Shown: positions 7,624 to 16,462, numbered from the stretch's first letter. The stretch: DNA of 27,944 nt from a virus (IMGVR_UViG_3300044675_001380:1-27944), one strand, 5' to 3'. Program-made: numbers and translations. Notes: generated by a model from the letters alone, not told the origin.

Positions 7624-8556
7624 TTAGGCTAAGATGAAGTTTACGATTTCAGTTGCGTATGCAAACTGAACACCAGCTTTGAACTCGGCAACGTAACGCA
7701 CCTCGTCAGCTTCTTTTGCGAAGAAGATTTCAAAACGCTCGTCCTCGTTCAACAAATCCGTTCCGAAGAACATATTGCTCAAACGCATAGCGAAGATGCG
7801 GTTTGTTCCGTTCAAGCCATTCAAAGCAACAACGGTTACGTTTGTACCAGGAAGAACTACTTCGCCTGCTGCATCAACGCTCGGGTTGTAATGGAACAAG
7901 TTCAAGTTAGTCAAGTTAGCAACCAACTTACGGAATGTGTCCCAACCGCAAACGATTTTCAAATCCTCTTTGTCCAAAATGGTTGTAGGGATTTGGTTGT
8001 AAACACCCTGCATAACTGCGAAAGCGTTAGCGTTAGTGATACCTGAAACAGCACCAGTGTTACCTGATACGGTAGAACCTGAAGCAGCGTTGATTAACTT
8101 GATGAAACCATCAAACTTGTTCGTGTTTGCGTTGGTGTTACCTGAAGCGGTATCGCCCTGCCAAATTGCAGTTTCGATTTGCTCGGCTGTCTTACCAGCT
8201 TTCAACTCTGCGTACTGCTGCTCGAAAGGAATAGATGTGTAACGGCTGCCGATAGGAAGCTGCGTTTGCATCCAATACTCTTCGAGTTTCTTAGGGCAGA
8301 TAGCCTCGTTCACTTTGATGCGACCAACGGTCAAGCTACGGTTGCTGAAGGTAGTTGTACCTGAAGCTGTAAAACCGCAGTTGTCACCGCTTTGGAATAC
8401 CGCATCGGTGTCCATAAGGTTAACTGACTTTGAAGATTTGATACCGGTCATCGGTGTCAAAATAGATGCGCTTTTTGCGCTGAACAATGACTTCACTACA
8501 AGTGGAAGCGATTGTTGCTCGGTGTAAACGGCTAAGTTGCCAAAATTGTATGCCAT
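7624..8556 (-). CDS. Major capsid protein (HK97-fold), 310 aa
   Basis: A 310-aa protein starting MAYNFGNLAVYTEQQSLPLV. Recognisable parts are the early EEYWMQTQLPIGSRYTSIPF region, a G/S/T/N-rich middle loop, KEDLKIVCGWDTFRKLVANL, the VVLPGTNVTVVALNGLNGT strand-loop, and the C-terminal EIFFAKEADEVRYVAEFKAG. This order (peripheral domain, VLPGTNVTVVAL strand, late E-loop-independent C-terminus) fits the capsid proteins of Bacteroidota siphoviruses. It builds the icosahedral shell. The gene follows protease and scaffold genes, the usual head-assembly order. Confidence 0.85.
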   Translation of the reverse strand: MAYNFGNLAVYTEQQSLPLVVKSLFSAKSASILTPMTGIKSSKSVNLMDTDAVFQSGDNCGFTASGTTTFSNRSLTVGRIKVNEAICPKKLEEYWMQTQLPIGSRYTSIPFEQQYAELKAGKTAEQIETAIWQGDTASGNTNANTNKFDGFIKLINAASGSTVSGNTGAVSGITNANAFAVMQGVYNQIPTTILDKEDLKIVCGWDTFRKLVANLTNLNLFHYNPSVDAAGEVVLPGTNVTVVALNGLNGTNRIFAMRLSNMFFGTDLLNEDERFEIFFAKEADEVRYVAEFKAGVQFAYATEIVNFILA

Positions 8557-8558
8557 GA

Positions 8559-9143
8559 TTATTTAGTTTTTAAGTTTTTAAGGATTGATGCAACTTTGTT
8601 TAGGTTGCCTACTTCGTCTTTCTTGAACTGACCGAACATTACTTTTTGCTCTTTTACGGTTGGTTCTTCTGCGAGTGCTTCGATAAGTGCAAACATTGAC
8701 TTCTCACGCTCTTGTCCAGCCATCATCTTCTTTTTCAGCTCTACAAGTTCGCTTGCCATTTCATCCAGCTTGTCCATGATCTCGCCAACTACTTCGGTTG
8801 AAATAGCAGCTACCACTTCGGCTGGCGCTTCAGGTGCAATAGTTTCTACCGCAGATACGATTTCTTCAACCGCTTCTGCTGGTACTTCTTCAGCTTCAAC
8901 TACCATTGGGGTAATTGATTCGATTACTCCGTTTGCAACAACGATTGTTCCGAGTTCAGGAATAACGTGTTCGCCCGTTGCATCGAGGGGGTTTCCATCG
9001 GCATCTAAAAGAGTTACAGCAGTACCAACTACTGGTTCTCCTTCGATACGCACAGTCAATTCACCGAGCATATAGTCAGCGAATTTTAAAGAGGCTTGCT
9101 CGAAAGCTGCTCTTAGTGTTTGCAATTTTTCAAGGATGTTCAT
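8559..9143 (-). CDS. Putative capsid scaffolding protein, 194 aa
   Basis: The middle of the protein is strikingly rich in E, A, V and P (residues about 80-130), followed by a predicted coiled-coil stretch, VGEIMDKLDEMASELVELKK, and a basic C-terminus (VASILKNLKTK). Acidic, helical, low-complexity proteins with a basic capsid-binding tail between protease and capsid genes are typical scaffolds. They guide procapsid assembly and are removed by the protease. It sits 12 nt downstream of the protease gene and 2 nt upstream of the capsid gene. Confidence 0.75.
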   Translation of the reverse strand: MNILEKLQTLRAAFEQASLKFADYMLGELTVRIEGEPVVGTAVTLLDADGNPLDATGEHVIPELGTIVVANGVIESITPMVVEAEEVPAEAVEEIVSAVETIAPEAPAEVVAAISTEVVGEIMDKLDEMASELVELKKKMMAGQEREKSMFALIEALAEEPTVKEQKVMFGQFKKDEVGNLNKVASILKNLKTK

Positions 9144-9155
9144 TGCTTATAAATA

Positions 9156-9737
9156 TTAAAGTTTAAATTGTTTGCAAAAAAGGTCAATGGCTTTTTCCAG
9201 GCGGTGCATCTCGACTTCGATGGCATCTTCTACTTTCTCCATGCCAAACATCCCCTCAACCGAAAAGCCTTTGAATTTCCCAGTAGTCACAAAGGCATCC
9301 CATACCTCGTTGTTATCTACTTTGTAAGAACCAAACCAGCTTCCATCGGTTACGTCCTCAAAGCCTTTAGGTGGGTTGATTCCACGCTCTCGGTCTATAA
9401 TGTAACTCTCAAACATAAACACGCCTTCGATTGGCGTTTGGTGATAAGCGTTTACGTTTTGGGTAGCGTTCTGCTTAAAGAACTTCTGCACGATTTTATA
9501 AACGGTGTCCTTATCAAAGACAACCATATACTCGCCCATCTTGGAATCGTTTCGGTAGATAGGCACATCGGCTAACATCAAAGCACCCGAAATAACTCTT
9601 TTAGCGGATTCTTTGAACCTTTGCTTTTGTGAGAATGCCTGAAAGTTTCTTTCGATTGCTGGCATATCGGTCAGCGCAACGTAATCAACGCCCTCGCTTT
9701 CCTCGTCTATTGTCAGTTTGTAAAGGGGTAACTCCAT
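9156..9737 (-). CDS. Prohead protease, XkdF-like, 193 aa
   Basis: The motifs MLADVPIYRND, VFDKDTVYKIVQKFFK, YHQTPIEGVFMFESYII and SWFGSYKVDNNEVWDAF are characteristic of the XkdF-like family of putative phage serine proteases. The conserved His is in YHQTPIEG and a conserved Ser in FKGFSVEGMFG. It should cleave scaffold and capsid N-termini during head maturation. It is followed by scaffold and capsid genes. A promoter-like element and a terminator of the preceding transcript lie directly upstream, so this gene begins a head-gene unit. Confidence 0.85.
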   Translation of the reverse strand: MELPLYKLTIDEESEGVDYVALTDMPAIERNFQAFSQKQRFKESAKRVISGALMLADVPIYRNDSKMGEYMVVFDKDTVYKIVQKFFKQNATQNVNAYHQTPIEGVFMFESYIIDRERGINPPKGFEDVTDGSWFGSYKVDNNEVWDAFVTTGKFKGFSVEGMFGMEKVEDAIEVEMHRLEKAIDLFCKQFKL

Positions 9738-9742
9738 GCCTT

Positions 9743-9771
9743 AAAATGTAGAATAAGGCTAAGTATGCAAA
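9743..9771 (-). promoter_or_regulatory. Candidate late promoter TTTG-N17-TACATTTT
   Basis: TTTG (9771-9768), part of the T-tract of the tape-measure terminator, is followed after 17 nt by TACATTTT (9750-9743). The -7 box ends only 5 nt before the protease ATG at 9737, so transcripts would be nearly leaderless. It is the most economical explanation for expression after the terminator. Confidence 0.35.
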
Positions 9772-9796
9772 AACCCCGTACATCTCTGCACGGGGT
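9768..9796 (-). terminator. Rho-independent terminator after tape-measure gene
   Basis: ACCCCGTGCA (9796-9787), GNRA loop GAGA and TGTACGGGGT (9782-9773) form a 10-bp stem with one G-U pair, followed by TTTTG. It ends the tail transcript 30 nt after the tape-measure stop codon. Confidence 0.8.
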
Positions 9797-9826
9797 CAAA
9801 CCTAAAATTATGAAAAGCTAATATAA

Positions 9827-11650
9827 TTATATTCCTGCAAAATCCCTCAACATATTTCTTCTGCTTGATGAATTTTCAATATCTCTGTCTAATACATACG
9901 CCCTTAACGGCTGCTGACCTTGACCTTGTGGATTCGACTGTCCAGTTGGCGTGGTAGCTGTTACGTTCGGATTGAAAGCAGCAGGAGGTAATTGACCGCC
10001 TCCGCCTCCAGCAGCAGGTGCGCTTACGCTTGAACTACTTGGTGCGCTTGTGCTTTGGAATGTTGTTTTCCTAATCTTTACCACGTTAGCCAAGCCAGCA
10101 GTCAAGGCAATACCAGCCTCTACAAACTGCGCACCAGTTGCTAACTTGATTGGGTTGCCACCAGCAGTTAAGGCGTTGTTTACCGCAAGAAAGGTAGATA
10201 TTAACGCTTGTGCTATGCTGAATTTCTTGTTCGCCTCAAACGCTTTCTTTTGGTCTTTTTCGCTTTGCCCTAAACTTGCCGTGTATAAAGACGTCAATGC
10301 GCCTAATGCTTGCATCGTCATTTCAGCAGTCTTAACCATAAACTGCTGGCGGTTTTCAAACTTGGTCTTTTCAGTTGCGGTTAGTATTTCTACATCCTTA
10401 GCAGCATCCATTTGCTGCATCATTCGTGCCGTGTTTTGAGTAAATAGCTGCAACTCTATTTCTGCAACTCCACTTGTTCGCATTAACTCCAGCATCTGTT
10501 GACGCTGCAAAAGGAAATCTTCACGCTCCCTTTGGTAGTCGGTCAGTCTGCTTCTGCGTATCTCGTTTTGAATAGCTGCAAGTTCTTGCGCTGCCTCTCG
10601 TGCTGCGGTTACTTTTTCATCCTCTGCATCTATGGCTATTTGGTCAACTGCCTTTTGATCCTCGGCTGCCTTTAGGCGTTCTGCTTTTGACTTTTCGATT
10701 GCAGCCTTTTCAATTTCCGCACGTTTCTTTGCAGCTTCTTTTGCAGATTCAATGCGCTTGGCTTCTTGGGCAGCAGTAAATAAAGTCAATTCCTCCTCGG
10801 CTTCTGCTAATCCTTCGCCAGTTTCTTTAGCTAACTGAATGCGTAATTCAGCCAAACGCTTTTCAATGAATGTAGTGTTTGCGCCTGCTGCCTCTAATAA
10901 CTTTTGCTGCTTTTCTAAGTCAGCGATCATTTGCTTGGTCGCTGCTTCCGATTCGCTTGGTATTACTCCAATCGCTCTGCCTAAGCTGGTAAAGCCATCC
11001 GAGATATATCCAATGACTTTTGTAAGCATCGGTGATCCGCTAATAAAGTCGGTAACAGCCTTTGTAAGTTTACCCCAATTAGCAACCAGTGCGCCAATCG
11101 CAACTACGGCTGCACCTATTCCAGTAGCAGCCAATGCAATTCTAAACAGCTTTAGTGCGCCAGTTGATGCACCTACTACTACATTATAAGCTGCTGTCCT
11201 TGCTGTCAATAAGGCTTGTCCTGCTGCGCTTTCTTTTCTTAGCAACTGCACAGCTTGCTCCGTGCCTTGTAATAAAGCCAGCGATGCTTGCACCTTAACG
11301 AGTGCTTCTTGCAGTTCCTCGTTGCCTTCAGCAAATAAAGCAGCCGTGCCTTGTGCGATAGCAAAGCCAGCAGCGATGCCTTGAACAGCACCGGTAAAGA
11401 CTTCAATCTTGTTTGCGCTTTTGCCTAAACCATCAACCGTTTGTTCAACCGATTCAATCTTTCCCTTTAACGCACCAGCTTCAACAGCTAACGCCCTAAA
11501 CTCCTTTGAGCCTTGCTTTCCAGCCATAGCCAAATCGAGCATCGCCTTCTTGGCTTCGGTCAGCCTTTCCTCCGCAGACTTTAAAGCGGTTGTGGTTTGA
11601 CCTACATCGGTCGTGACCTTTAGTGCTATTTCCTTTTGTACGTCTGCCAT
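9827..11650 (-). CDS. Tail tape measure protein, 607 aa
   Basis: A long, almost wholly helical protein. Residues 1-100 start MADVQKEIALKVTTDVGQTT and contain coiled-coil heptads. A hydrophobic segment around ALAATGIGAAVVAIGALVANW (about 170-190) is the membrane-active stretch typical of tape measures. Residues 230-420 are A/E/K/Q-rich coiled coil. The C-terminus is rich in G, P, Q and S. Using the usual 0.15 nm per residue this predicts a tail near 90 nm. It determines tail length and probably helps DNA delivery. Its ATG shares a base with the TAA of the preceding tail gene. Confidence 0.85.
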   Translation of the reverse strand: MADVQKEIALKVTTDVGQTTTALKSAEERLTEAKKAMLDLAMAGKQGSKEFRALAVEAGALKGKIESVEQTVDGLGKSANKIEVFTGAVQGIAAGFAIAQGTAALFAEGNEELQEALVKVQASLALLQGTEQAVQLLRKESAAGQALLTARTAAYNVVVGASTGALKLFRIALAATGIGAAVVAIGALVANWGKLTKAVTDFISGSPMLTKVIGYISDGFTSLGRAIGVIPSESEAATKQMIADLEKQQKLLEAAGANTTFIEKRLAELRIQLAKETGEGLAEAEEELTLFTAAQEAKRIESAKEAAKKRAEIEKAAIEKSKAERLKAAEDQKAVDQIAIDAEDEKVTAAREAAQELAAIQNEIRRSRLTDYQREREDFLLQRQQMLELMRTSGVAEIELQLFTQNTARMMQQMDAAKDVEILTATEKTKFENRQQFMVKTAEMTMQALGALTSLYTASLGQSEKDQKKAFEANKKFSIAQALISTFLAVNNALTAGGNPIKLATGAQFVEAGIALTAGLANVVKIRKTTFQSTSAPSSSSVSAPAAGGGGGQLPPAAFNPNVTATTPTGQSNPQGQGQQPLRAYVLDRDIENSSSRRNMLRDFAGI

Positions 11651-13881
11651 TACTGAATATTGTTAGGAGTTACTATTTGTGGTTTCATTTCGCCAAGCAC
11701 TAAAGTAGACGAGTCAAAGAAGGTGTTAACCTCTACTGCGCCAGTCGCTGGTTGTGCAAGATTAAGGATTCTGCGAAGGATTGCTGTGCATTTTTGAGAG
11801 CCTCCGATGGTGTAATCTCTTACCTCCAGCAACCTAAAGAGAATGCCTTCGATATAGATAGGCTTTCTAAAGTCTAATTGGTAAATATCAACGGGATCAA
11901 GTATTACCGGTACTTCAATTTGCAAGGATTCCTTTGATGTGGTTTCCTTAATGTAGTTCAGCCAAAAGGTGTTAAATAGGTTTCTATTATCGTAGTCCTT
12001 AAAACCAGCACCATCAATCACTTTAAAGTAAAGATTCTTTGGCATCCCGAAAGCAAGGTCAAAGGTTGGTGCATAGGGGTTGTCAATATGAGCAATTAAA
12101 GGCAATGATGTAAACTGCGCAAAGGTTGGTGTATAATCTAAAAGCATTGACCACGCAGCCGAAGATGGAATAGCTACATAATTGAATTGCGCTATTCGAT
12201 AGCCAGTCGCCCTTTCCTTTGGTTTGTTGTTTGAATCTATATCGAAAGTCCTACCGATAGGCAATCCCGAACGGAACGAAGCAGGGATAACCGTAGCACA
12301 TTTGGTTTCCACCACTTGCTCGCCTTTTGCGTAGTAGTTGTCAGTTTCAAATATCCGAGAGCCGTAACCCTCCGAAAAGGTGTCATTGTACAACTTGCCC
12401 AAAGCATCGCCCGAATCTCTATATTTAAAAGTGATTTGCTTTCTTGCTTGTGGATCACCCATCTGCAAAAGGTGCTTGTCGGTATTGTCAACCTTCATTG
12501 TCCAATCAACGCTACCGCTTGTATAAAATGTATTAAACGGCTCAATGTAAATAAGGTCGGGGTCGGTAGGAGATTGATAAAAGTAAAGGTTAAACATCTT
12601 TTGCAAGTCGCTCAACAAATCGGCTTGCGTAATGTCGGGAGGTAAAGCACGAACCATATCAGCAGCTAAGTTTGCGCCTGCACTCTCGGTGCAAATCATT
12701 GTGATTTTAGACTTTGCTTCTATTTGTATTGGGTAGTCATTAGGAATGCTAAAGAAAAACGCTCGTAAATCTATGACTTGATTTGGCTCTAACCTTACTA
12801 CTCCCTGAAATTGAAACTTTTTAGTTTGTAATGGCTGTATAAAATCAACCACGGTGTCTTGCAGGGTTTCATTTATAGGCAATCCAGTAACCGAATCGCA
12901 AATGGCAAAGCCTATTTGAACAACTCTATTTGCTAAGTTTTTTAAGGTAAATTCATAGTTTACAGTCCAAGTGCTGTAAAATGCTACGTTTGTAAATTGA
13001 TAAGTAGTATCATCCCAATACCCTTGTGGGTCGGTAATAACCGTGTCAAATGGAAATACACCGCTGTAATAAAAGTCGCCTAAATAATTCCAATTAGCAG
13101 CACCAGGCTCTCCACCAGTCAATTCGCTGCCTTCCATTATGCTGTTTTCACCGCTTAAATCATTCTGCAACATCGCACCGCCAGCGTAAGGAATAACCAG
13201 CTTTTTAAAATTAGCTGTGTTAAAAAAAGCAGATTCGTACCGATACCCACTTTGAGCAAATATTAAATCCACCATTTGCTTGACGTAAAACGATGGCACA
13301 AGCTGAATGTAGGGGATAAGCAAAGAAATGCCAAAGAAACTTAAAGCAGAAGGAAGAACGTCAGTATATCCGTAGCCATCCAAGAAGCCGTAAACGTAAC
13401 CGCTTCCTGCTGGTGCTACCCACGTTCCGCTAACTACTGATGCACCTGATACCGTATGATTAAACCCACTCACTCCAACGGTAGCTGCCAGCTTGGTTTC
13501 GTTTATCTGCCTGAAAAAAGCTATCTCCTCCGAGTATATTCCTACTTCGTAGTTGATTTGCTCATTCATCTTAGTTATACTAAGTAGCTGCAAAGTACCC
13601 GTAAAGGTTTGGATGCCCTCGTTCCATAGCGTACACCTAATTCGTTTATTCGGAGTAAAGCCACCGACAAACGATTGGATATTATAGGCGTGACCGAAGG
13701 CTTGGTTGTTCGCACCAGTACCGGGAAGGGTAATAGTCTTGCTGAACGATCCCCTCCTTTTGGTTACATCTTGGATGTCTTGAACGGAAAAGGTCAAGCT
13801 AATATCTACCTCATCGCAGTCCAAAACATACGGAACTTCTGCGTTTTCATCGTTAAGCGGATAAATGATTAACGTACTCAT
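11650..13881 (-). CDS. Large tail / baseplate protein, 743 aa
   Basis: The N-terminus has VTKRRGSFSKTITLPGT, followed by NNQAFGHAYNIQSFVGGFTP. I know this signature from large tail proteins of Bacteroidota phages, where the gene lies next to the tape measure. The first 110 residues look like a distal-tail-type beta domain. The remainder is strand-rich with aromatic repeats and no evident hydrolase motif. It probably forms part of the tail tip or hub. Start at 13881, whose ATG overlaps the upstream stop by 4 nt. Confidence 0.7.
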   Translation of the reverse strand: MSTLIIYPLNDENAEVPYVLDCDEVDISLTFSVQDIQDVTKRRGSFSKTITLPGTGANNQAFGHAYNIQSFVGGFTPNKRIRCTLWNEGIQTFTGTLQLLSITKMNEQINYEVGIYSEEIAFFRQINETKLAATVGVSGFNHTVSGASVVSGTWVAPAGSGYVYGFLDGYGYTDVLPSALSFFGISLLIPYIQLVPSFYVKQMVDLIFAQSGYRYESAFFNTANFKKLVIPYAGGAMLQNDLSGENSIMEGSELTGGEPGAANWNYLGDFYYSGVFPFDTVITDPQGYWDDTTYQFTNVAFYSTWTVNYEFTLKNLANRVVQIGFAICDSVTGLPINETLQDTVVDFIQPLQTKKFQFQGVVRLEPNQVIDLRAFFFSIPNDYPIQIEAKSKITMICTESAGANLAADMVRALPPDITQADLLSDLQKMFNLYFYQSPTDPDLIYIEPFNTFYTSGSVDWTMKVDNTDKHLLQMGDPQARKQITFKYRDSGDALGKLYNDTFSEGYGSRIFETDNYYAKGEQVVETKCATVIPASFRSGLPIGRTFDIDSNNKPKERATGYRIAQFNYVAIPSSAAWSMLLDYTPTFAQFTSLPLIAHIDNPYAPTFDLAFGMPKNLYFKVIDGAGFKDYDNRNLFNTFWLNYIKETTSKESLQIEVPVILDPVDIYQLDFRKPIYIEGILFRLLEVRDYTIGGSQKCTAILRRILNLAQPATGAVEVNTFFDSSTLVLGEMKPQIVTPNNIQ

Positions 13882-15158
13882 ATGACGTTGTTTTTATAGG
13901 CTATCTTAACTTCGACTTGTAGCTGCTGGAGTTTGTCCTGCGGTCTTGTGTGGAACGTGAATGATGAGGTATTTACGATTGCCTCTACCAACTCCGAATT
14001 AATTTGCAGATAGACTTGTGGTGAGTAAATCAACTCACTCATCCAGTTAGCATCTATTAACCAGTCGCTGTTTAAGGTCATTACCTCCTCAAACTGCCCT
14101 GAGTAAATGGTTTCAGCTACCTTAGTGCCGTAAATGTTTTGATTCTTACCGAAGGTCTGCTTGGTCATATTGCCTACCTTCTTGTTTTTCATCGTAAAGG
14201 TATAGCCATCAAAGCCCCCTAACGAGTTCTTGAAAAACAACCTCTGCGGTACAAACCGCTCGCAGCTTTCAAACTCATAAGCAATCGTGTAGGCTTCGGT
14301 CGTTCTGCCTTCGCTGTAATAATCGGTCACGGATGGCTTTAGATACTTAACCGAAACGGTGTAATTTCCATCGCTGTAAAAGTCAACTAAGCTATCAAAG
14401 ATGTCAAAAGCACAAGGGTTGGATTCACTTACTGCACCATCGGCTGTCGCTCTTGCGTTATAAAAGTCGTATTCCGCTTGATTGTCCCAAGCACCCATTT
14501 GGTAGCTGCCTACTTTACCATCCGAGGTTTGACCGCTTGTCAAAGAAAAGATACCAGCAAGACCAGTATTCCACATTCCATCTAAAGGATCGCTTACCAC
14601 TAAACCCGATGTAACCGAAAAGCTACGCAGGTTGTTTGTTATTACTACTTGCCCCGAAGGAACAACGGAAAGGATGCTAAAAAGAACCGATACAAAGTCA
14701 TTCTCACCTAATCTAATCTTGCGGTCTGATGGCTGCTTTGATAGTATCTTAGCCGTGCTGCCTGATGTGTAATAACCGCTGGAAACGAAATCTTCCCATT
14801 GGCGTTTATAGCCTTGGAATACTATACCGCTTGCCGTGGTTACACCGCTGGCTACTACTGGTGGCGTGCCAAACTCCTCTCTAAAACCTACCCGATATGT
14901 GCTGGCAATTAACGGATCTTGAAAGAAAGTAACCGCAGGCTTTGTGATAGGCACAAGCGTTTCGATAACCCTCGCCACGTTAAAAAAGCCTTGGTTGTTC
15001 GGTAGCTTGTCGCACTTCAGTCGGCTTAGTAAAGTCGTTCCGCTTACATCTGCAACGTATCGGTAGTTACCGCTGGCAAAGTTACTGCCTGAAACAACGA
15101 ACAAAGCGTTGTCTGCGCTTAGAGTAACGTTCGGCTGTGAGATAATAGATATGCTCAT
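13878..15158 (-). CDS. Tail / baseplate-associated structural protein, 426 aa
   Basis: The protein begins MSISIISQPNVTLSADNALF and is made of alternating strands with many Y, F, S and T residues. It includes an aromatic stretch around FESCERFVPQRLFFKNSLGG and ends QVEVKIAYKNNVI. It is probably a beta-sandwich tail-tip component working with the 743-aa protein, to which it is coupled by an ATGA overlap. I do not recognise a named family, and the functional statement is from location. Confidence 0.6.
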   Translation of the reverse strand: MSISIISQPNVTLSADNALFVVSGSNFASGNYRYVADVSGTTLLSRLKCDKLPNNQGFFNVARVIETLVPITKPAVTFFQDPLIASTYRVGFREEFGTPPVVASGVTTASGIVFQGYKRQWEDFVSSGYYTSGSTAKILSKQPSDRKIRLGENDFVSVLFSILSVVPSGQVVITNNLRSFSVTSGLVVSDPLDGMWNTGLAGIFSLTSGQTSDGKVGSYQMGAWDNQAEYDFYNARATADGAVSESNPCAFDIFDSLVDFYSDGNYTVSVKYLKPSVTDYYSEGRTTEAYTIAYEFESCERFVPQRLFFKNSLGGFDGYTFTMKNKKVGNMTKQTFGKNQNIYGTKVAETIYSGQFEEVMTLNSDWLIDANWMSELIYSPQVYLQINSELVEAIVNTSSFTFHTRPQDKLQQLQVEVKIAYKNNVI

Positions 15159-15724
15159 ATTTTTATAGAGATAGAAATGGACTTGCCGAAGGCTTCGGCT
15201 ACATCTTCGGTTAGTGCTTTCATAAGTGATTCGGGTAGTGCCTTGTCTAAGAAAAGGGTTCGGGGTGTGCCAAAGTTATAAATACGCCTTTGAATAACAC
15301 CTGCGAGGGATGCCCTTGCTTCCAACCTATCGCCTCTCGTTCCACCTGGGTTAATCCCCTTGTTTGTTATCCACTCCTCGATAGCTTGACGAGGTGGCAT
15401 TTTAGTCTTGTATTGGAATGGACTGCCTTGCGCCTTTGCTCCGCTCTTTGCTCCCCTTACGCCCTCATTGACAAACTTCCAATAGTCGTTCATTTGAATT
15501 TCGACCATGTAGCCACCGCCTACTTCTTTGACGGGTAGCGGTACGATTGAAGCATTAAGGCTATCCGATGCAATATGGTTGCCCCTGATTAGGTTGCCCT
15601 TAGAATCCTCAACGACCTTTTTGGCAAACTCTGCCAGCACTTTTTTAACGCCAGTAAGCTGCGCTACATCAAGACCGACAAAGTCAGTACCTTGAATAGA
15701 TTCTATTTGAAACAGCTTGTCCAT
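15155..15724 (-). CDS. HK97 gp10-like neck / tail-completion protein, 189 aa
   Basis: A central MNDYWKFVNEGVRGAKSG followed by KMPPRQAIEEWITNKGI is the hallmark of gp10-like tail-completion proteins (usually Y/W-x2-x-V-E/N-x-G and a later P-x-x-A/F helix). The rest is an N-terminal helix and a C-terminal stretch ending KSISISIKI. Members join the completed tail to the head. It lies directly after the tail assembly chaperone. TACATTTA at 15738-15731 precedes the start but without a TTTG at the expected distance. Confidence 0.75.
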   Translation of the reverse strand: MDKLFQIESIQGTDFVGLDVAQLTGVKKVLAEFAKKVVEDSKGNLIRGNHIASDSLNASIVPLPVKEVGGGYMVEIQMNDYWKFVNEGVRGAKSGAKAQGSPFQYKTKMPPRQAIEEWITNKGINPGGTRGDRLEARASLAGVIQRRIYNFGTPRTLFLDKALPESLMKALTEDVAEAFGKSISISIKI

Positions 15725-15749
15725 TACAAGTAAATGTATGGACTTGCTT

Positions 15750-16462
15750 TTATTGGCTTTTCATTGCCTCGACCTCTTTCTTGTCCGAGTAATATTGAAC
15801 GTAGTTAAGAAACTGGCGTGCGTTTAAATTAAAGATGGCATCCCATTTGAGAACGTCACCCATTGCCAAAGAATCCACGACTACTATCCAGCCGTATTTT
15901 TTAGCGAGGTTAACTCCTTGTCCATCGTCTTCAGCACCGCCTCCGAATAATCCTTGATAATCGTCATAAAGCCTTCGGAGGCTAACAAGAAAAAAGATAC
16001 AGCACCCCACACTTCCTTCATTGTAAGCTGCTTAAACTCCTCTGCCCTTTCGTGGTGCTTTGCGCCATCGTAAGGTAGAGTCCTAAACCACTTGCGCTCT
16101 CTTGCAAGCGTAGCCATTATTTTATGAAGGTTTTGAATCACTTGGTACTCGTCTGCCATTTCGTAACTCATCATCTCAATTAACTGACCAGCCGTTAGGG
16201 TATCGGTAAACAACGAAAGCTTGTAACGCTTTTTATTTAGGGTGAAGGTTTCCTTATATTGCAACTTCGGCAAATCCTTCATTTCATCTTCGATGGACTT
16301 ATACGCCTTGCCCACCTCGGTCATAGGTAGCTGTTTCGCTTCGTCTAAGCTAATCCCTTTAAGGACTGCAACGATAGCCACCTTCTTAATTTGCTCGTCA
16401 CCAGTAGCCTCAATGGCTGCGATGCGTTGGAATTGGTCGATAGTTAATGATGTGAATTTCAT
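15750..16462 (-). CDS. Tail assembly chaperone, long -1 frameshift form (GT-like), about 237 aa
   Basis: The short chaperone frame is joined by -1 frameshifting to a second frame ending at 15750. That frame encodes KKYGWIVVVDSLAMGDVLKW and FLNYVQYYSDKKEVEAMKSQ, a tail-chaperone C-terminal domain of the kind I know from Bacteroidota phages. A shift at A AAA AAT (15902-15896) gives 189 + 48 residues. The overlap frame has no ATG and only a GTG at 16010 with no ribosome-binding site, so independent translation is unlikely. As in phage lambda G/GT, the minor long form recruits tail tube protein while both bind the tape measure. A second slippery heptamer, T TTT TTC (15995-15989), is in the same register and would insert about 31 additional second-frame residues. 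Confidence 0.75.
15884..16462 (-). CDS. Tail assembly chaperone, short form (G-like), 192 aa
   Basis: A helical protein starting MKFTSLTIDQFQRIAAIEAT and ending LTSLKNTAG, with the recognisable MSYEMADEYQVIQNLHKIMA segment. The ATG at 16462 is preferred over 16486 because it overlaps the upstream methyltransferase TGA by 4 nt. It is the major product of a frameshifted pair that helps assemble the tail tube around the tape measure. Unusually, three other genes separate it from the tape-measure gene. Confidence 0.75.
   Translation of the reverse strand: MKFTSLTIDQFQRIAAIEATGDEQIKKVAIVAVLKGISLDEAKQLPMTEVGKAYKSIEDEMKDLPKLQYKETFTLNKKRYKLSLFTDTLTAGQLIEMMSYEMADEYQVIQNLHKIMATLARERKWFRTLPYDGAKHHERAEEFKQLTMKEVWGAVSFFLLASEGFMTIIKDYSEAVLKTMDKELTSLKNTAG
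15896..15902 (-). promoter_or_regulatory. -1 ribosomal frameshift heptamer A AAA AAT
   Basis: In the chaperone frame the codons are CTA AAA AAT, giving X XXY YYZ, 15 nt before the TAG of the short form counting from its last base. Slipping back one base enters the frame ending at 15750. Position just ahead of the stop matches lambda G-GT. Confidence 0.75.

Noticed and set aside
9168-9575. Plus-strand frames of 129-135 codons opposite the protease and tape-measure genes (also 10050-10439)
   Set aside because: They are antisense shadows of clear minus-strand genes and lack protein-like motifs.
15750-16010. An independent 86-aa gene starting at GTG 16010
   Set aside because: No ribosome-binding site; the frame continues through a slippery site from the chaperone and its C-terminus is a known chaperone extension.
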